Shown here: positions 5,995-6,903 of the stretch, piece after piece
Layout: each line of letters opens with the position of its first letter
How positions within the stretch are numbered: position 1 is the stretch's first letter
From: an uncultured bacterium
Lineage (GTDB): Bacteria > Pseudomonadota > Alphaproteobacteria > CAISDR01
DNA: 6,903 bases
Direction: 5' to 3'
Assembly: GCA_903884125.1 (NCBI GenBank)
Contig: CAISDR010000620.1
Coordinates: forward strand, 1-6,903
The notes under the pieces: generated by a model
What the model was told of the DNA's origin: nothing
The model's input: only the letters and a program-made list of their open reading frames with translations
The model's database searches: none
Made by a program: the position numbers and the translations under genes

Positions 5995-6024
5995 ATATTA
6001 ACCTGAAAGGGCAGACGTTACCAA
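5995..6024 (-). promoter_or_regulatory. Candidate promoter for the ialB-family/rlmN operon
   Basis: On the minus strand TTGGTA (6024-6019) and TAATAT (6000-5995) are separated by 18 bases. They match four of six positions of both the -35 and -10 housekeeping consensus hexamers. A start about seven bases further on would leave a leader of roughly 23 bases before the ATG at 5965, which contains the AGGA. The site fits the gene arrangement but is judged by eye only. Confidence 0.35.
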
Positions 6025-6122
6025 GATGATAGCGCCCCTGCCCCGGATGTCATATCTACGGATCTATCCCTTTGGCGCGCAGTCTTTTGTCCGATAAGCC
6101 TGACCCGACGTCCATCAGCGCT

Positions 6123-6698
6123 ATGTCTTCAAGCCCGGCATCCGGTTCGCTTGACCGCGAAAAATTGGCCGATTACGTCGAAGCCATCGCCAAATCCGGC
6201 GATCGGGCGGCGTTTGCAAGGCTTTTTGCGGTTTTCGCGCCACGCGTCAAAGCCTACCTGATACGCCTTGGTACCGAATCCGGGGCTGCGGAAGAACTGG
6301 CCCAGGAAGTCATGTTGACGGTCTGGCGCAAGGCTGGAACCTTCGACCGAAATCAAGCTGCGGTATCAACGTGGCTTTTCACCATTGCCCGTAATCGGCG
6401 CATAGACCTCATCCGGCGGACAAGGCGACCAGAACTTGACCCTGACGACCCAGCACTTCTGCCTGAACCGGAAGTTCCTGCGGATACTAAAATGACAGTT
6501 GCTGAACGTGACGTCAGATTACGCGAGGCCCTGAAAGCACTCCCGGCTGAACAGATCAGCCTGCTGGAGCATGCTTTCTACGGCGACAAGTCCCACAGCG
6601 AAATTGCAGAAGTCACCGGCCTGCCACTTGGCACCGTGAAATCGAGATTAAGGCTGGCGTTTGCACGTCTGCGAAATCTATTGGATGAACCGAACTGA
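6123..6698 (+). CDS. rpoE: ECF-family RNA polymerase sigma factor, RpoE (ChrR-partner) type
   Basis: A 191-residue extracytoplasmic-function sigma factor from the ATG at 6123. The sigma-2 region (about 31-100) includes FARLFAVFAPRVKAYL, AEELAQEVMLTVWRKA (56-71) and STWLFTIARNRRIDLIRR (82-99), which recognise and melt the -10 element. A proline/aspartate-rich linker (101-122) follows. The sigma-4 region (about 130-186) has LPAEQISLLEHAFYGDKSHSEIAE and the helix-turn-helix segment GLPLGTVKSRLRLAFARLR that reads the -35 element. The wording closely resembles my memory of Rhodobacter sphaeroides RpoE, the singlet-oxygen sigma factor of the ECF11 group. The next gene is a ChrR-like anti-sigma factor overlapping by one base, which strengthens this. 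An in-frame TTG at 6072 would add 17 residues; the added stretch looks unlike the usual start and neither start has a strong ribosome site. The actual inducing signal is inferred. Confidence 0.93.
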   Translation: MSSSPASGSLDREKLADYVEAIAKSGDRAAFARLFAVFAPRVKAYLIRLGTESGAAEELAQEVMLTVWRKAGTFDRNQAAVSTWLFTIARNRRIDLIRRTRRPELDPDDPALLPEPEVPADTKMTVAERDVRLREALKALPAEQISLLEHAFYGDKSHSEIAEVTGLPLGTVKSRLRLAFARLRNLLDEPN

Positions 6699-6903
6699 TG
6701 GCACACCCGAACCTGGACACGCTGGCCATACCTGGCCGGATCACTCACCATCCTGCACTCCAACTGGTCGAAGACCGGGCGCGTGGACATATTGGCGGTG
6801 CTGCAGGCCTGCTGCTTGATATCCATATTGATATGTGCGCCCACTGCCAGTCGATTGTCCGCACGCTGGAACACCTGGGCGGCATTCTGCTGGAATCACT
6901 GGC
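6698..6903 (+). CDS. ChrR-like zinc-binding anti-sigma factor, N-terminal part (runs off the right edge)
   Basis: The ATG overlaps the sigma factor stop as TGATG, implying translational coupling and matched amounts of the two proteins. The 68 complete codons read MAHPNLDTLAIPGRITHHPA and onward. HIDMCAHC (43-50) is the HxxxCxxC motif of zinc-binding anti-sigma domains. His18 lies 25 residues before His43, so His18, His43, Cys47 and Cys50 reproduce the spacing of the zinc ligands of Rhodobacter ChrR (His6, His31, Cys35, Cys38). This domain binds the sigma factor in the cytoplasm and holds it inactive until the stress signal. The protein has about 12 more residues than ChrR before the first ligand. 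In ChrR a C-terminal cupin domain senses the signal; whether it exists here is beyond the edge. Confidence 0.85.
   Translation, partial: MAHPNLDTLAIPGRITHHPALQLVEDRARGHIGGAAGLLLDIHIDMCAHCQSIVRTLEHLGGILLESL

Noticed and set aside
6027..6056. TGATAG and CATATC upstream of the sigma factor as an autoregulatory ECF promoter
   Set aside because: The -35 element deviates from TGATCC and the -10 element does not fit the known consensus; support is too weak to list as a feature.

Overview
The window looks like a chromosomal segment of an alphaproteobacterium, probably of the Rhodospirillales/Thalassospira type. This rests on protein family content: an IalB-family secreted protein beside rlmN, argG nearby, and an ECF sigma factor of the RpoE-ChrR type followed by a ChrR-like zinc anti-sigma factor. 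No taxonomic search was possible, so the placement is an inference.

Layout from left to right: (1) the N-terminal 167 codons of argG (argininosuccinate synthase) on the minus strand, running off the left edge. (2) A 157-bp divergent intergenic region with three perfect inverted repeats. Two of them interlock in an A-B-A'-B' order within the presumed argG leader. (3) A plus-strand block of a radical SAM protein of unknown function, a membrane-anchored alpha/beta hydrolase and a YgeA-like aspartate/glutamate racemase, closely spaced and probably one operon, then an unrecognised 154-aa protein. (4) On the minus strand, a 92-aa protein of unknown function, then rlmN and an ialB-family gene. The last two are translationally coupled, with ialB upstream. 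(5) A 157-bp divergent region, then on the plus strand an ECF sigma factor and the first 68 codons of its zinc-binding anti-sigma factor, overlapping by one base.

How the genes fit together: ialB, rlmN, the 92-aa gene and argG all point left, and from memory the ialB-rlmN-argG order recurs in alphaproteobacteria. The plus-strand block would then be an accessory insertion into a conserved neighbourhood. The sigma/anti-sigma pair is a stress-response module; the best-known relative, in Rhodobacter, answers singlet oxygen. The radical SAM/hydrolase/racemase cassette is the least explained protein-coding part. Its three enzyme classes suggest modification of a small molecule or amino-acid-derived substrate, but the substrate cannot be read from sequence. 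The strongest non-coding signal is the interlocked inverted repeats just upstream of argG.

No tRNA, rRNA, CRISPR array, insertion sequence or convincing intrinsic terminator was seen.
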